Shown: positions 16,696 through 25,662, numbered from the stretch's first letter. The stretch is DNA of 64,000 nucleotides from Streptomyces tardus (GCF_018101125.2 NZ_JAELVF020000001.1:665189-729188), one strand, 5' to 3'. Notes: generated by a model not told the origin, from the sequence alone. Translations and numbers: made by a program.

Positions 16696-17427
16696 TCAAT
16701 CGTCCGTGGACAGGCGGTAGTCGCGCTCGCCCTCGCCCTTGCCGTCGGCGTCGCCGGGGGCGACCAGGGCGAGGCGTACGTGGGTGGCGAACGACTCGGC
16801 GTACGCGACGCGTTGGGCGTCCAGGGTGGACAGCGCGAACGTGATCGGGACCGCCTGGCGGTTCCCGGAGACGGCCCGGTCGTCGTCCTCGTCGAGGCTG
16901 GTGAGCCGGCCGACGTCGATGACCCGAGCGCCGGAGACCAGCACCTTGGAGACCGGCTCGCCGCCCGCGCCCTTGCCCTTGGCCGAACTCCCGTCGCCCG
17001 CCGGGAAGGTGGCGAAGATGTTGACCCGGGCGCCCGGCGTGATCTTGCCGGCGACGCCGGTGGCCGCGTCGATCATGATCGCGATCTCCTGCTGGCCCTT
17101 CTCCAGCGCGGGACGGTCGGCGATCATGTCGGACTGGAGCAGCGAGCCCTTCTTCAGCGGGTTCACGGCGATCTTGTCGCGGATCTCGTCGAGATCGGTG
17201 ACAGCGGTCCCCGGAAGCCAGCGCTTGGGCATGCTGACCTCCTTGAAGTGCTTCTCCTCCAGCTCGGCGTACGGCTCGACGTCACCGGCGAGTTCGTACG
17301 CGGTGACCTCGGGGCCGACCTTGGACTCCACGTCGTTGACGACGGTCAGCACCCCGCCGAAGACGACGAGAGCACCGAGTATCGACAGCAGCATGAGGAT
17401 GACGCCGCGGCGCTGGCGTGAGTTCAT
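16696..17427 (-). CDS. cpaB: CpaB/RcpC-like pilus assembly protein (SAF domain)
   Basis: 243 residues. An N-terminal membrane helix (GVILMLLSILGALVVFGGVL) is followed by an SAF domain (ELEEKHFKEVSMPKRWLPGT, LKKGSLLQSDMIADR) and a C-terminal beta-rich region with QQEIAIMIDAATGVAGKITPG and VLVSGARVIDVG. This is the layout of CpaB/RcpC. It probably acts on the outer face of the membrane near the pilus channel. It is the second gene of the leftward cluster. Its 5' end overlaps the preceding gene by 146 bases. Confidence 0.88.
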   Translation of the reverse strand: MNSRQRRGVILMLLSILGALVVFGGVLTVVNDVESKVGPEVTAYELAGDVEPYAELEEKHFKEVSMPKRWLPGTAVTDLDEIRDKIAVNPLKKGSLLQSDMIADRPALEKGQQEIAIMIDAATGVAGKITPGARVNIFATFPAGDGSSAKGKGAGGEPVSKVLVSGARVIDVGRLTSLDEDDDRAVSGNRQAVPITFALSTLDAQRVAYAESFATHVRLALVAPGDADGKGEGERDYRLSTDD

Positions 17428-18691
17428 CGGGGGCTGTTACCTCGTTCGGGGCGGGAGCGGTCCCGAGCGCCGCCACACCCCGAGGGCTGCGACCGCACAA
17501 GGAAGGTCCCGCGCTCCGGAGTCGCCCACCAGAGAAGATTCGGCAGCAACACATGCCGTCCCGCTCAGCGCGTTCGTCCCTGCCCGGGGACTCGGGTGGC
17601 CGGGCACCCTGGAGCGGTCGGGTCGTACGGGCCTGGGTCAGCCGGCTGGCCGCGTGCGGCGGCACCGTCGGCGGTGAGGGGTTGAGCGCCGGACGGTCGG
17701 TACGCCCCGGCTGCGCGCCCGGGTGCACGCCCGGCTGCGCGCCCGGCTCGGCGTGCGGGAGCGGCGGCGCCGGTACGCGCGGATCGGTCACCGGCACCCG
17801 CTCGGCCGGCGGCGGCGTACGGTCGGCCGGCCCGCTCGTACGGTCCTGGGGGCGCTGCCGTGCGGCGGCAGCCCCGGTGACCGGGGCGCGGCAGAACACG
17901 CAGCGGTCGCCGATGAGTTCGAGCCCGCACCAGTGGCAGAGCGCCCGCTGCACCGAGCACACCAGCTGGTACAGCATGGAGATGTCCGGGATCGCCGCGG
18001 CGAACTCGATCAGCTTGCCGCTCCCCCACCACCGGGCGGACTCCTGCGGCAGCGGGGCCGGTTCGAGCGCGGCGACTCGCCAGCGCTCGGCGAGAGTGTC
18101 CGAGACCCAGTCGGAGCCGAAGTGGCCCGCGGCGGTGGTCATACAGGTCGTGTAGTCCGGCCCCTTCAGCACCTCGGGCCCGCTGCCGATCTTGATGAGC
18201 TGCGGCGTGGGCGAGGCGAGCACGGCGAACTGGCTGCCGGGCAGCCAGGACCGGGCGTGCGAGGAGACCGGCACCGGAACGTTGTCGAGCTTGCTGACCG
18301 AGTTCAGCACCGCGCCCGCGTGGATGTAGTACGACAGCAGCCGGATCGCACCGGCCAGCACCCCGGGGTTGAGGTCGGCGGTCGAGAGCTGACGCAGCTG
18401 CCGCACCAGCACCGCCAGGGCCAGCGGCGGGAGTTCGGACTCCACCAGTGCGATCCGGTCGCTCTCCAGAACGGATCGGATCGCGTACAGCCGCTGCACG
18501 GACGCGCGGGAGGCGGCCGAGGTGTGGAGGACGACGAGATAGCCGTGCTGGTCGAGGATCACGCGTATCTGCGACAACGCGTCGTCCAGCGACTGCCGGT
18601 CGGGCGGGGTGAGGACGTGGGCGGCCGGGGTGTGGGGATCAACGGCCGGCAGGGCCAGTTCGGAACTGGTGACGGCTATCGCGGTGCTCAC
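17282..18691 (-). CDS. Unknown protein with C-terminal zinc ribbon, first gene of the cluster
   Basis: GTG 18691 gives 469 residues. The first 270 are a globular alpha/beta region (VILDQHGYLVVLHTSAASRA, ESDRIALVESELPPLALAVL, AIRLLSYYIHAGAVLNSVSK) without a family I can name. A zinc ribbon follows: CHWCGLELIGDRCVFC, a CxxC-x8-CxxC pattern. The last 180 residues are Pro/Arg/Gly-rich and probably disordered. The frame overlaps the start of cpaB by 146 bases in a different frame, which is unusual. A frameshift in the disordered tail, giving an earlier stop, is possible. Position suggests a role linked to the Tad cluster. Confidence 0.6.
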   Translation of the reverse strand: MSTAIAVTSSELALPAVDPHTPAAHVLTPPDRQSLDDALSQIRVILDQHGYLVVLHTSAASRASVQRLYAIRSVLESDRIALVESELPPLALAVLVRQLRQLSTADLNPGVLAGAIRLLSYYIHAGAVLNSVSKLDNVPVPVSSHARSWLPGSQFAVLASPTPQLIKIGSGPEVLKGPDYTTCMTTAAGHFGSDWVSDTLAERWRVAALEPAPLPQESARWWGSGKLIEFAAAIPDISMLYQLVCSVQRALCHWCGLELIGDRCVFCRAPVTGAAAARQRPQDRTSGPADRTPPPAERVPVTDPRVPAPPLPHAEPGAQPGVHPGAQPGRTDRPALNPSPPTVPPHAASRLTQARTTRPLQGARPPESPGRDERAERDGMCCCRIFSGGRLRSAGPSLCGRSPRGVAALGTAPAPNEVTAPDELTPAPRRHPHAAVDTRCSRRLRRGADRRQRRGVQGRPRGHRVRTRR

Positions 18692-19309
18692 GTCGGGACG
18701 TCCGTCCTCTCCTCCAGGGTCGGCGCCGCCTCCGTGCGCTGTGACGGCTTCACCTCGAGTGCGCTGACTGTCAGTTGGCAGCCTAGCCGGGCGGGGCGCG
18801 GGGGTGAACCGTTCCCAGGAAAGCGGACCGGCACACTCTGGCTGGTGGGAGGCCGCGGACGGTACCGGCCGGGGGCGCACCGCGCACCCGCGGAGAGCCG
18901 TTCGGACCTCGCCCGGACGTCCGGGGCGGGCAGGCGCGCGGGACGGCGTACGGGCGCGCGCCGGAGGGCGCGCCGGAGGGCGTGCCGGAGGAGCTGGTGG
19001 CGGTCCTGGAGCCGCCAGCGATCGGTCCTGGAGCCGCCGGGGATCGGCCCGGTGGGCGTCGCGGCCCTGGACGCGGAGGCCGCCTGCTCCCACGTTCGGC
19101 GTCAACTGCCTTACCGGGCGGTGGCGTTGGCGCGGCGCCGCGGGATCAGTGACGGGCGAGCGGTCGCCGGGGTCCGGCCGGGGGTTGTGAAGGTTCGTGT
19201 CGCAGGGGTTGACATGAGCATTGGTATGAACCAATGTCCAGTGGCACATCGGTGGCCACCGAACTTCCCCCCTCATCGCGAACTCCCCCACACGCACCTG
19301 GAGATCCTC
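18692..19309. other. Divergent intergenic region upstream of the chitinase
   Basis: 618 bases between the start of the zinc-ribbon gene and the start of the chitinase gene, transcribed apart. The first 500 bases are very GC-rich with short repeats (cgccggagggcgcgccggag). No gene is seen. The last 110 bases hold the chitinase promoter and DasR-like operator. Confidence 0.6.
19209..19237 (+). promoter_or_regulatory. Chitinase promoter with DasR-like operator
   Basis: ttgaca at 19209-19214 and caatgt at 19232-19237 are spaced by 17 bases, as for a sigma-70-type promoter. Between them lies attggtatgaaccaat (19220-19235), an inverted repeat that matches most positions of the DasR responsive element (ACTGGTCTAGACCAGT type). 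DasR is the GntR repressor of chitin and N-acetylglucosamine genes in streptomycetes. An operator overlapping the promoter of a chitinase fits that scheme well. The assignment is by pattern only. Confidence 0.6.
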
Positions 19310-20341
19310 GTGGACCGGACGCATCGCAAGAAGCGCAGCAAGAAGCTCCTCGGCGGCGGGGTAGCCCTGGCCGTCGCCGCCGGTGGGCTGATGGCAGCCA
19401 CCAGCCTGACCGGCAGCGCGGGCGCCGCCGACACCAAGGCGGACCCGACCCCGGCAGCCGTACCGGCCCACGCGGTCACCGGTTACTGGCAGAACTTCGA
19501 CAACGGCGCGACCGTCCAGAAGCTCGGCGAGGTTCAGGACGGCTACGACATCATCGCCGTCGCCTTCGCCGACTCCACCGACACCGCGGGCGAGATCGAG
19601 TTCAACCTCGACCCCGAGGTCGGCTACGGCTCCGAGGACGACTTCAAGGCCGACATCGCGGCCAAGCAGGAAGCCGGCAAGAACGTCATCATCTCGGTCG
19701 GCGGCGAGCTCGGCAACGTGACCGTCGACAGCTCCGAGTCGGCCCAGAAGTTCGCCGACAGCACGTACGCCCTGATGGAGGAGTACGGCTTCAACGGTGT
19801 CGACATCGACCTGGAGCACGGCATCAACGCCCAGTACATGGGCGAGGCGCTGAAGTCGCTGTCGGAGAAGGCCGGTGACGACCTCGTCCTCACCATGGCG
19901 CCGCAGACCATCGACATGCAGACCACCGACACCGAGTACTTCAAGCTGGCGCTGGACGTCAAGGACATCCTGACCGTCGTCAACATGCAGTACTACAACA
20001 GCGGTTCGATGCTCGGCTGCGACGGCAACGTCTACCAGCTCGGCACCGTCGACTTCCTCACCGGTCTGGCCTGCATCCAGCTGGAGAACGGCCTCGACGC
20101 CGACCAGGTCGGCATCGGCGTGCCCGCCTCGACCAGCGGCGCCGGCTCCGGCTACGTCGAGCCCAAGGTCGTCACCGACGCCCTCGACTGCCTCACCAAG
20201 GGCGAGAACTGCGGAGAGTTCAAGCCCGAGAAGACCTACCCCGAGCTGCGCGGCGCGATGACCTGGTCGACCAACTGGGACGCGTCCAACGGTGACGGCT
20301 GGGTCGACACGGTCGCCCCCCACGTGCACGACCTGCCGTAA
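19310..20341 (+). CDS. Secreted GH18 chitinase, single catalytic domain
   Basis: 343 residues from GTG 19310. A signal peptide with a Lys/Arg-rich start (HRKKRSKKLLGGGVALAVAA) ends near AGAA-DTK at residue 40. The rest is one GH18 domain: AVTGYWQNFDNGA, KNVIISVGGELGNV, FNGVDIDLEHG (161-171, acid/base Glu169), LTMAPQTIDMQ, VVNMQYYNSG and AMTWSTNWDA. No chitin-binding domain is attached. The first Asp of the usual DxxDxDxE motif is Asn162, while the two later Asp and the Glu are intact. The enzyme should cut chitin outside the cell. Regulation by a DasR-like site is likely. Confidence 0.92.
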   Translation: MDRTHRKKRSKKLLGGGVALAVAAGGLMAATSLTGSAGAADTKADPTPAAVPAHAVTGYWQNFDNGATVQKLGEVQDGYDIIAVAFADSTDTAGEIEFNLDPEVGYGSEDDFKADIAAKQEAGKNVIISVGGELGNVTVDSSESAQKFADSTYALMEEYGFNGVDIDLEHGINAQYMGEALKSLSEKAGDDLVLTMAPQTIDMQTTDTEYFKLALDVKDILTVVNMQYYNSGSMLGCDGNVYQLGTVDFLTGLACIQLENGLDADQVGIGVPASTSGAGSGYVEPKVVTDALDCLTKGENCGEFKPEKTYPELRGAMTWSTNWDASNGDGWVDTVAPHVHDLP

Positions 20342-20374
20342 CCCCCGGCAGCGCACCACCCGCCGATGACCACA

Positions 20375-20406
20375 CGAGCCCGGCCGTCCCCCAGCGGCCG
20401 GGCTCG
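20375..20406. terminator. Terminator hairpin after the chitinase gene
   Basis: A 12-base perfect stem (20375-20386 with 20395-20406) around an 8-base loop, 34 bases after the chitinase stop. There is no T-run, as is common in this group. Confidence 0.65.
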
Positions 20407-20430
20407 CGGCATGCCCGGCTCCGGCCACGC

Positions 20431-20519
20431 GCCGGACGGGTCGGGCAGCGCCGGACGGGTCGGGCAGCGCCGCCACGCCATGCCTCGCCCCGGCCTCGCC
20501 TCGCCTCGCCTCGCCTCGC
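20431..20519. repeat. Short tandem repeats between chitinase and transporter
   Basis: A 19-base unit (gccggacgggtcgggcagc) is repeated twice at 20431-20468. A 5-base unit (gcctc) is repeated about five times at 20493-20519, running up to the stop codon of the Nramp-like gene. These are simple-sequence tracts in a convergent intergenic region. Confidence 0.75.
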
Positions 20520-21809
20520 CTACCAGGGCAGGGCGCGGATCTGTTCGGCGCAGAGGTAGACGAAGAGCAGGAGTGCGGCGACGAGCATCGTGTTGGAGAG
20601 CGGGCCGTTGCGGTGACGGGCCGGTACGCCCGGGCGGTTGAGCAGCCACAGCAGGGTGGCGGCGAGGAACGGCAGGAAGAGGGAGCCGAGGACGCCGTAG
20701 GCGATGATCAGGCCGAACGGCCGGTCCAGGAAGAGCAGGACGATCGGCGGGAAGGTGATCCAGAGCAGGAAACCGCGGAAGGGGAGCGACCGCTCGCGCG
20801 CACCCGCGGCCACCTCCTCGGTGTCGGAACCGCCGTGGCGCAGATGGGCGACGTAGTCGGAGAAGAGCAGGCTGACCCCGTGCCAGACGCCGACCAGCGA
20901 GCTGAACGCGGTGGCGAAGAAGCCGACCAGGAAGAGCTTGGCGGTGAAGACGTCGAAACGGCGCTCCAACTCCTCGCCGACGTCCAGCAGTCCGCGGTTG
21001 TTGCCCTCCTCCAGGGTGATGTTGGTGGCGTGCAGCAGCTCCGCGCCGACGATGATCATGGCGATGGTGAAGACGCCGGTGGCGACGTACGCCATCGAGT
21101 TGTCCAGGCGCATCATCCGCATCCAGCCGGGGGTGCGCCAGCCCTTGGCGTTGACCCAGTAGCCGTACGCGGCCATGGTGATCGTGCCGCCGACACCGCC
21201 GATCACACCGAGGGTCCTGGTGATCTCCCCCTCCGGGACGGTGGGGACGAGCCCGGCGAAGGCGCGCCCCGCGTCCGGTACGACCCGTACCGCCAGGACG
21301 ACGACGACCAGGAACATCACGCCGATCAGTACGGTCATGACCCTCTCGACGACCGCGTACCGGTTGAACCACACGAAGAGCAGCCCCAGTACGCCGCAAC
21401 CGACGCCCCACACCTTGAGGTCCACCACGTCGGGGAAGAGCGCGGCCAGCGGCAGCGCGCCGGCGGACATCGCGGTGGCGCCGTACACGAACGCCCAGAC
21501 GACGCAGTAGAAGCCGAAGTAGTACAGCGTCCAGCGCCCGATGGTCCGCCAGCCGTCGAACAGCGTGCTGCCGGTGGCCAGATGCCAGCGGGCGGTGCCC
21601 TCGGCGAGCGCGATGCGCACGATGCAGCCGATGACGACGGCCCACAGCAGGCTGTAGCCGAAGAGGCTGCCCGCGATGAGGGTCGCGACGAGGTCGCCCG
21701 CGCCGAGCCCGGTCGCGGCGACGACCAGTCCGGGCCCGATGGAGCGCAGTTGGGGGCGTTGGGCAGGGTCGAGCTGCAACGGCTCGTCCCTGTCGTGCAG
21801 TTCGGTCAC
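20520..21809 (-). CDS. Nramp-family transporter with altered metal-site motifs
   Basis: 429 residues with about eleven membrane segments in the Nramp order. In helix 1 the usual DPGN motif is replaced by GAGD (GLVVAATGLGAGDLVATLIA). In helix 6 the MPH motif is replaced by AYGYW (GTITMAAYGYWVNAKGW). Acidic and polar residues elsewhere are kept. Known transporters lacking DPGN have changed substrates, such as magnesium-type NRMT proteins, or unknown ones. It may therefore carry something other than manganese or iron. It stands alone, convergent with the chitinase. Confidence 0.75.
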   Translation of the reverse strand: MTELHDRDEPLQLDPAQRPQLRSIGPGLVVAATGLGAGDLVATLIAGSLFGYSLLWAVVIGCIVRIALAEGTARWHLATGSTLFDGWRTIGRWTLYYFGFYCVVWAFVYGATAMSAGALPLAALFPDVVDLKVWGVGCGVLGLLFVWFNRYAVVERVMTVLIGVMFLVVVVLAVRVVPDAGRAFAGLVPTVPEGEITRTLGVIGGVGGTITMAAYGYWVNAKGWRTPGWMRMMRLDNSMAYVATGVFTIAMIIVGAELLHATNITLEEGNNRGLLDVGEELERRFDVFTAKLFLVGFFATAFSSLVGVWHGVSLLFSDYVAHLRHGGSDTEEVAAGARERSLPFRGFLLWITFPPIVLLFLDRPFGLIIAYGVLGSLFLPFLAATLLWLLNRPGVPARHRNGPLSNTMLVAALLLFVYLCAEQIRALPW

Positions 21810-22093
21810 GGCGACCTCCGGTGCTCGTCCCCCGCGCTGGTGTGGCGCATTTCACCGCCGGGTGCGTGAGTGGCGCAAGAGGGCGTGCCCGGGTGTTTCG
21901 GGCGAGGCGCTTCGGCGGGGGCCGCATTGCGGGCGGCAGTGAACAAGCCGGACCGCCGACGCCGAAAGCGGGCGAAGACGTACCGGGGCGCCGGGGAGGG
22001 GTGCAGACGGGTCCGCGCCCCGTGCACGGTGGGTGCAGGGGGCGCGGAGGGCCGTGCGGTCGCAACCGTTGGGCCGGAACCGTTCGGCCGGGT

Positions 22094-22951
22094 TTACGGC
22101 TTGGGCAGTGCGCACTCGGGAAGCGAGAGGTCCACCTTGTTGCCGGTGGTGACGCACTTGGTCAGGTGGTGCACCTGCTGGCCGTAGTTGATGCCTTCGC
22201 GGACGGTGACCTCACCGTTCTCGTCGACCTCGCACGGGTTGTTGAGGGTGCACTCCCCGCCGGACTCGTTGCCGGTGTTGTTGACGCCGACGACCTTGCC
22301 GCTGTCGCGGTCGATCACCGGGGAGCCCGAAGTCCCGCCGACCGTCTGGCAGTCGGAGGTGTAGCGCAGGGAGTCCTTGGTGACCCAGCCGTCCTCGTGC
22401 AGCTCGTGCACGAACGCGTCGAGGTTGCAGCTGTAGATCTTCTTCCAGTAGCCGGAGACGACGTCTATCGGGGCGCCCTCGGTGCCGCGTTCGGCCGCGA
22501 TCTCCAGCGGCTCGATGCCGTACTCCGCGCTGACCGCCTCGTAGGTGGTGTCGGTCTCGTAGATCGCCATGTCGGTGTCGGTCATGGTGGCGTACGAGAT
22601 CTTGGTGGCCTTCAGCGTGCCGAGATCGCCCGCGTCGGCGTCCAGCAGCGTGAAGCTGCGGCTGGACGGCTCGTCGACGACGACCTCGCCCGGCGAGGGC
22701 ATGCCGCTCTCCAGGCAGTGGCCGTTGGTGAGCACGAGCGCCGGGTCGCCGGGCTGCGAGTCCGGCAGCGCGACCAGGGAGCCCGAGCAGTTGTTGAGCG
22801 CGACGATGCCGGCGAAGTCCGGGGCCGCGGCTGTCTGTTGAACGTCCTGGGCGGAGGCCGGAGCGGCGCCGAGACCGACGGTCGCGGCGGCTCCGAGCAA
22901 CAGCGCGGTGGCCGCGCCGAGGACAGGACGGGTGAGTGCGTTGCGCACCAT
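22094..22951 (-). CDS. Secreted trypsin-like serine protease
   Basis: 285 residues. The signal peptide (GAATALLLGAAATVGLGAAP) ends near ASAQ at residue 35. The triad is His78 (VLTNGHCLE), Asp127 (TDTDMAIYE) and Ser208 (GGTSGSPV). Several Cys (NNC, GHC, IYSC, SDC, GEC, NPC, KC, EC) suggest disulfides. The family is the S1 clan with a V8-like appearance. There is no pro-domain of the SGP type. It likely degrades proteins outside the cell. A 75-base gap separates its promoter from the neighbouring FG-GAP gene stop. Confidence 0.88.
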   Translation of the reverse strand: MVRNALTRPVLGAATALLLGAAATVGLGAAPASAQDVQQTAAAPDFAGIVALNNCSGSLVALPDSQPGDPALVLTNGHCLESGMPSPGEVVVDEPSSRSFTLLDADAGDLGTLKATKISYATMTDTDMAIYETDTTYEAVSAEYGIEPLEIAAERGTEGAPIDVVSGYWKKIYSCNLDAFVHELHEDGWVTKDSLRYTSDCQTVGGTSGSPVIDRDSGKVVGVNNTGNESGGECTLNNPCEVDENGEVTVREGINYGQQVHHLTKCVTTGNKVDLSLPECALPKP

Positions 22952-23026
22952 GTGGGGGGTCCTCCCGTACCGATGGTGAAGATTGTCGTGAGCATTATCG
23001 ATACGGGAGAACGCCCTGAGAAGACC

Positions 23027-24556
23027 TCAGTTACGGGACATGAGGGGTCCGTAACCCGAATTGGTGAGTGCTTTACCGAATTGAACGCCCGCCAGTTCGG
23101 CACCGACCGTTCCGGGGTTCACGTCGAAACTCCCGGTGGCGGTCGGGCCGTCGGCGGTGCCGGGGAGGTACCAGATCGCACCGGCCTCGGCCGCGTCCCC
23201 GATTCCCTCGCCGGGCGCGCCGACGGTGAGGTCCGCCTTCCCGTCGCCGTTGACGTCCAACAGCCGCACCGCGGAGCCGAATCGGTCGTTCGCCTCGGCG
23301 ACCCCGGCAATGCCGGGAGTGTCCTGGTGGAACGCCTGCGCGCCCGCACCCGTCAGCCCCTCGCCCTCGGAGCCCTTGAGCAGCACGACCGAGCCGGCCG
23401 CGTACCTGTCGCCGATGGCCTCGAACGGCACGGCGACGGCGAGGTCGTCGATGCCGTCACCGGTCACGTCACCGGCCGAGAGGACCGCCCCGAACTGGTC
23501 GTTCTCCTCGCTCGCACCCGGCACTCCGGCGGTGTCCTGGGTGTAGGTCTTCACCCGGTCGCCCAGTCCGTCCGCGGTGCCGTGGACGACCTTCACGGTG
23601 CCCTCGTCGTACGGCAGGTTCTCGACGACGCCACCGGGCATCTCGCGGTAGGCCAGGTCGCCGTAGCCGTCGCCGTCGAAGTCGCCGATCGCGCCGGTGG
23701 CGCCCATCGGCACCTCGGTGTCGGTACGGGTCAGACCGTTCTCGCCGCCGGTGAAGAAGAGGTTCTCGCGCCCCATCTCCTCGAACGACTGGTGGACGAC
23801 GAGGTCGTCCGCACCGTCGCCGTCGATGTCGCCCGCGGTGACGCTCATGACGTCGTTGTAGCTGGTGGTGAGCGGGATCTGCTGCTCCTCGGCCCACTGG
23901 CCGTCACGGGTGAACGGGCCCTGGAGCAGACCGTAGGTGCCGCTCTCGTGGCCCCGGCCCATGAGCAGGTCGGGGTTGCCGTCACCGTTGAAGTCGCCCG
24001 CGGTCAGCTGCCCGCCGGTGTCGAAGGCGTTCTCGGCGTCGTCGCCCTCGATGACGGCCGAGCCCTTGCCGGTGACGCCCTCCGCGCCGCCCCAGAGCAC
24101 GACGACCTGCTTGGCGCCCGGCACGTGTACGGCCAGGTCGGTGTAGCCGTCGCGGTCCAAGTCCGCACCGGCGATCCGCCAGCCGAAACGGTTGCCGTCG
24201 GCCGGCTCGCCGGGCACGCCGTCGGTGGCCCGATCGAGGGTGACAGCGTTGTCGCGGTCCAGTCCGTCGGGCGTTCCGTAGAAGACCGTGACGTAGCCGG
24301 CGGAACCCTCGCCGGAGGAGCTGCCGGACGCACCGACAGCCATGTCCTGGTAGCCGTCGCCGTTGAAGTCCTCCTCGACGGCCGCGGCGCTGGGCTTCTT
24401 CGCGCCCTTCGCGCCCTTCGCCGAACCGTCCTGCGCGGCGGAGGCGAGCGCCGGCACGGCAGCGGCGGCGACGAGCGCGGTGGCCGCGCCGGCGGCGACC
24501 AGCGCGGCCGTACGGCGGTTCCGGCGGGAGCCGGGTTTCGCGGAAGGTTGTTCCAT
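23027..24556 (-). CDS. Secreted FG-GAP repeat protein
   Basis: 509 residues from ATG 24556. A signal peptide (RTAALVAAGAATALVAAAAV, PALASAAQ) precedes repeated integrin-type FG-GAP/VCBS units. Calcium-binding loops such as DFNGDGYQDMAV, DLDRDGYTDLAV, DFNGDGNPDLLM, DIDGDGADDLVV, DFDGDGYGDLAY, DVTGDGIDDLAV and DVNGDGKADLTV recur about every 60 residues, making seven blades of a beta-propeller. No catalytic domain is attached. Such proteins bind partners or sugars at the cell surface. A longer upstream frame has no signal and is rejected. Confidence 0.9.
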   Translation of the reverse strand: MEQPSAKPGSRRNRRTAALVAAGAATALVAAAAVPALASAAQDGSAKGAKGAKKPSAAAVEEDFNGDGYQDMAVGASGSSSGEGSAGYVTVFYGTPDGLDRDNAVTLDRATDGVPGEPADGNRFGWRIAGADLDRDGYTDLAVHVPGAKQVVVLWGGAEGVTGKGSAVIEGDDAENAFDTGGQLTAGDFNGDGNPDLLMGRGHESGTYGLLQGPFTRDGQWAEEQQIPLTTSYNDVMSVTAGDIDGDGADDLVVHQSFEEMGRENLFFTGGENGLTRTDTEVPMGATGAIGDFDGDGYGDLAYREMPGGVVENLPYDEGTVKVVHGTADGLGDRVKTYTQDTAGVPGASEENDQFGAVLSAGDVTGDGIDDLAVAVPFEAIGDRYAAGSVVLLKGSEGEGLTGAGAQAFHQDTPGIAGVAEANDRFGSAVRLLDVNGDGKADLTVGAPGEGIGDAAEAGAIWYLPGTADGPTATGSFDVNPGTVGAELAGVQFGKALTNSGYGPLMSRN

Positions 24557-24708
24557 GGGTCCTCCCCCAGGGTCGACTGCGCCCCGCGTTCCGGTGAACA
24601 CGGGGTGAATGTCGCCGAGTGAGACGAGTGAAACGGGCCGCCGGTTGCGCGGCGCCCGGCCCCGATGTCCGGGAGGCCCCGGCCGACGACCAACCTCCGG
24701 CTCGGGCC

Positions 24709-25116
24709 CTAGCCCAGGACCGCCTGCGCGTCGATCTCGATCAGCAGCCCGGCGGGCAGGCCGACGTACACGGTCGTACGGGCGCCCGGAACCTCGACCC
24801 GGTCGGCCAGGTACTCGTTGAAGATCTCGTTGAACTCGACGAAGTGCGCGGTGTCGGTCAGGTACACCCGGGTCATCACCACGTCCTCCCAGCTCGCACC
24901 GGCCTCGGTCAGGACCGCCTCGACGTTGGCGAAGGTCTGGAGGGTCTGCTCGCGCAGACCGGGCCCGGCCGGGGTCGGGGCGACGCCCTCGGCAGCGGGC
25001 AGGAAGCCGACCTGGCCGGCGACCTGCAAGATGTTCCCCTTGCGCACACCGTGCGAGAAGCGCGCGGGCGGAGTGGTGTGAGTGGCGGGCGTGTAGGCGG
25101 TCTTGGGGTGCGACAT
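24709..25116 (-). CDS. ridA: RidA-family protein
   Basis: 135 residues starting MSHPKTAYTPATHTTPPARF. The family core is present: NILQVAGQVGFLPA, LREQTLQTFANVEAVLTEAG, WEDVVMTRVYLTD, FNEIFNEYLADR and ARTTVYVGLPAGLLIEIDAQ, with the key Arg in the TRVYL strand region. RidA enzymes hydrolyse reactive enamines and imines released by PLP-dependent deaminases. That fits the deaminase gene at 26374. The sequence upstream of the ATG is part of a large inverted repeat, so its real promoter is uncertain. A partial second copy of the gene follows at 25318-25662. Confidence 0.88.
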   Translation of the reverse strand: MSHPKTAYTPATHTTPPARFSHGVRKGNILQVAGQVGFLPAAEGVAPTPAGPGLREQTLQTFANVEAVLTEAGASWEDVVMTRVYLTDTAHFVEFNEIFNEYLADRVEVPGARTTVYVGLPAGLLIEIDAQAVLG

Positions 25117-25662
25117 GGGGGCGTGACCTCCGAAGGCGGGCGCGGTACGGAGTCGGCGCGGCGTGCGCGGTACGGCGGCGGCCGGCGCCGGCCGTACCGA
25201 CCGGAAACCGTGCGGCACAGCCCGGCACCGGCCGGCACCCGTCGACCCGCGACGGACATGTCCGGACAGCGACCGCTTGATTGATCTGGACCTTTCCCTT
25301 GATCCTAGGCGGAGTTCACTCCGCCTAGGATCAAGGGAAAGGTCCAGATCAATCAAGCGGTCGCTGTCCGGACATGTCCGTCGCGGGTCGACGGGTGCCG
25401 GCCGGTGCCGGGCTGTGCCGCACGGTTTCCGGTCGGTACGGCCGGCGCCGGCCGCCGCCGTACCGCGCCCGCCTTCGGAGGTCACGCCCCCATGTCGCAC
25501 CCCAAGACCGCCTACACGCCCGCCACTCACACCACTCCGCCCGCGCGCTTCGTCCGGGCCCGGCCGGGGTCGGGGCGACGCCCTCGGCAGCGGGCAGGAA
25601 GCCGACCTGGCCGGCGACCTGCAAGATGTTCCCCTTGCGCACACCGTGCGAGAAGCGCGCGG
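24959..25662. repeat. Direct repeat of part of ridA
   Basis: 24959-25067 (codons for SHGVRKGNILQVAGQVGFLP and onward in ridA) recurs at 25554-25662 with a constant offset of 595 bases and the same orientation. It lies between two inverted repeats and marks a misjoined or rearranged copy. Confidence 0.88.
25057..25551. repeat. Inverted repeat with arms of 259 and 234 bases around ridA start
   Basis: 25057-25315 and 25318-25551 are reverse complements separated by two bases. The right arm lacks a 25-base piece lying between two short direct repeats (taccgcgc), as produced by slippage. The arms contain the ridA start codon and the upstream region in both directions. The centre includes cctagg and self-complementary sequence. 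Confidence 0.9.

Noticed and set aside
18804..19308. Upstream extension of the chitinase frame to 17723
   Set aside because: The extension is Arg/Gly-rich, crosses the promoter and DasR-like site and would bury the signal peptide.
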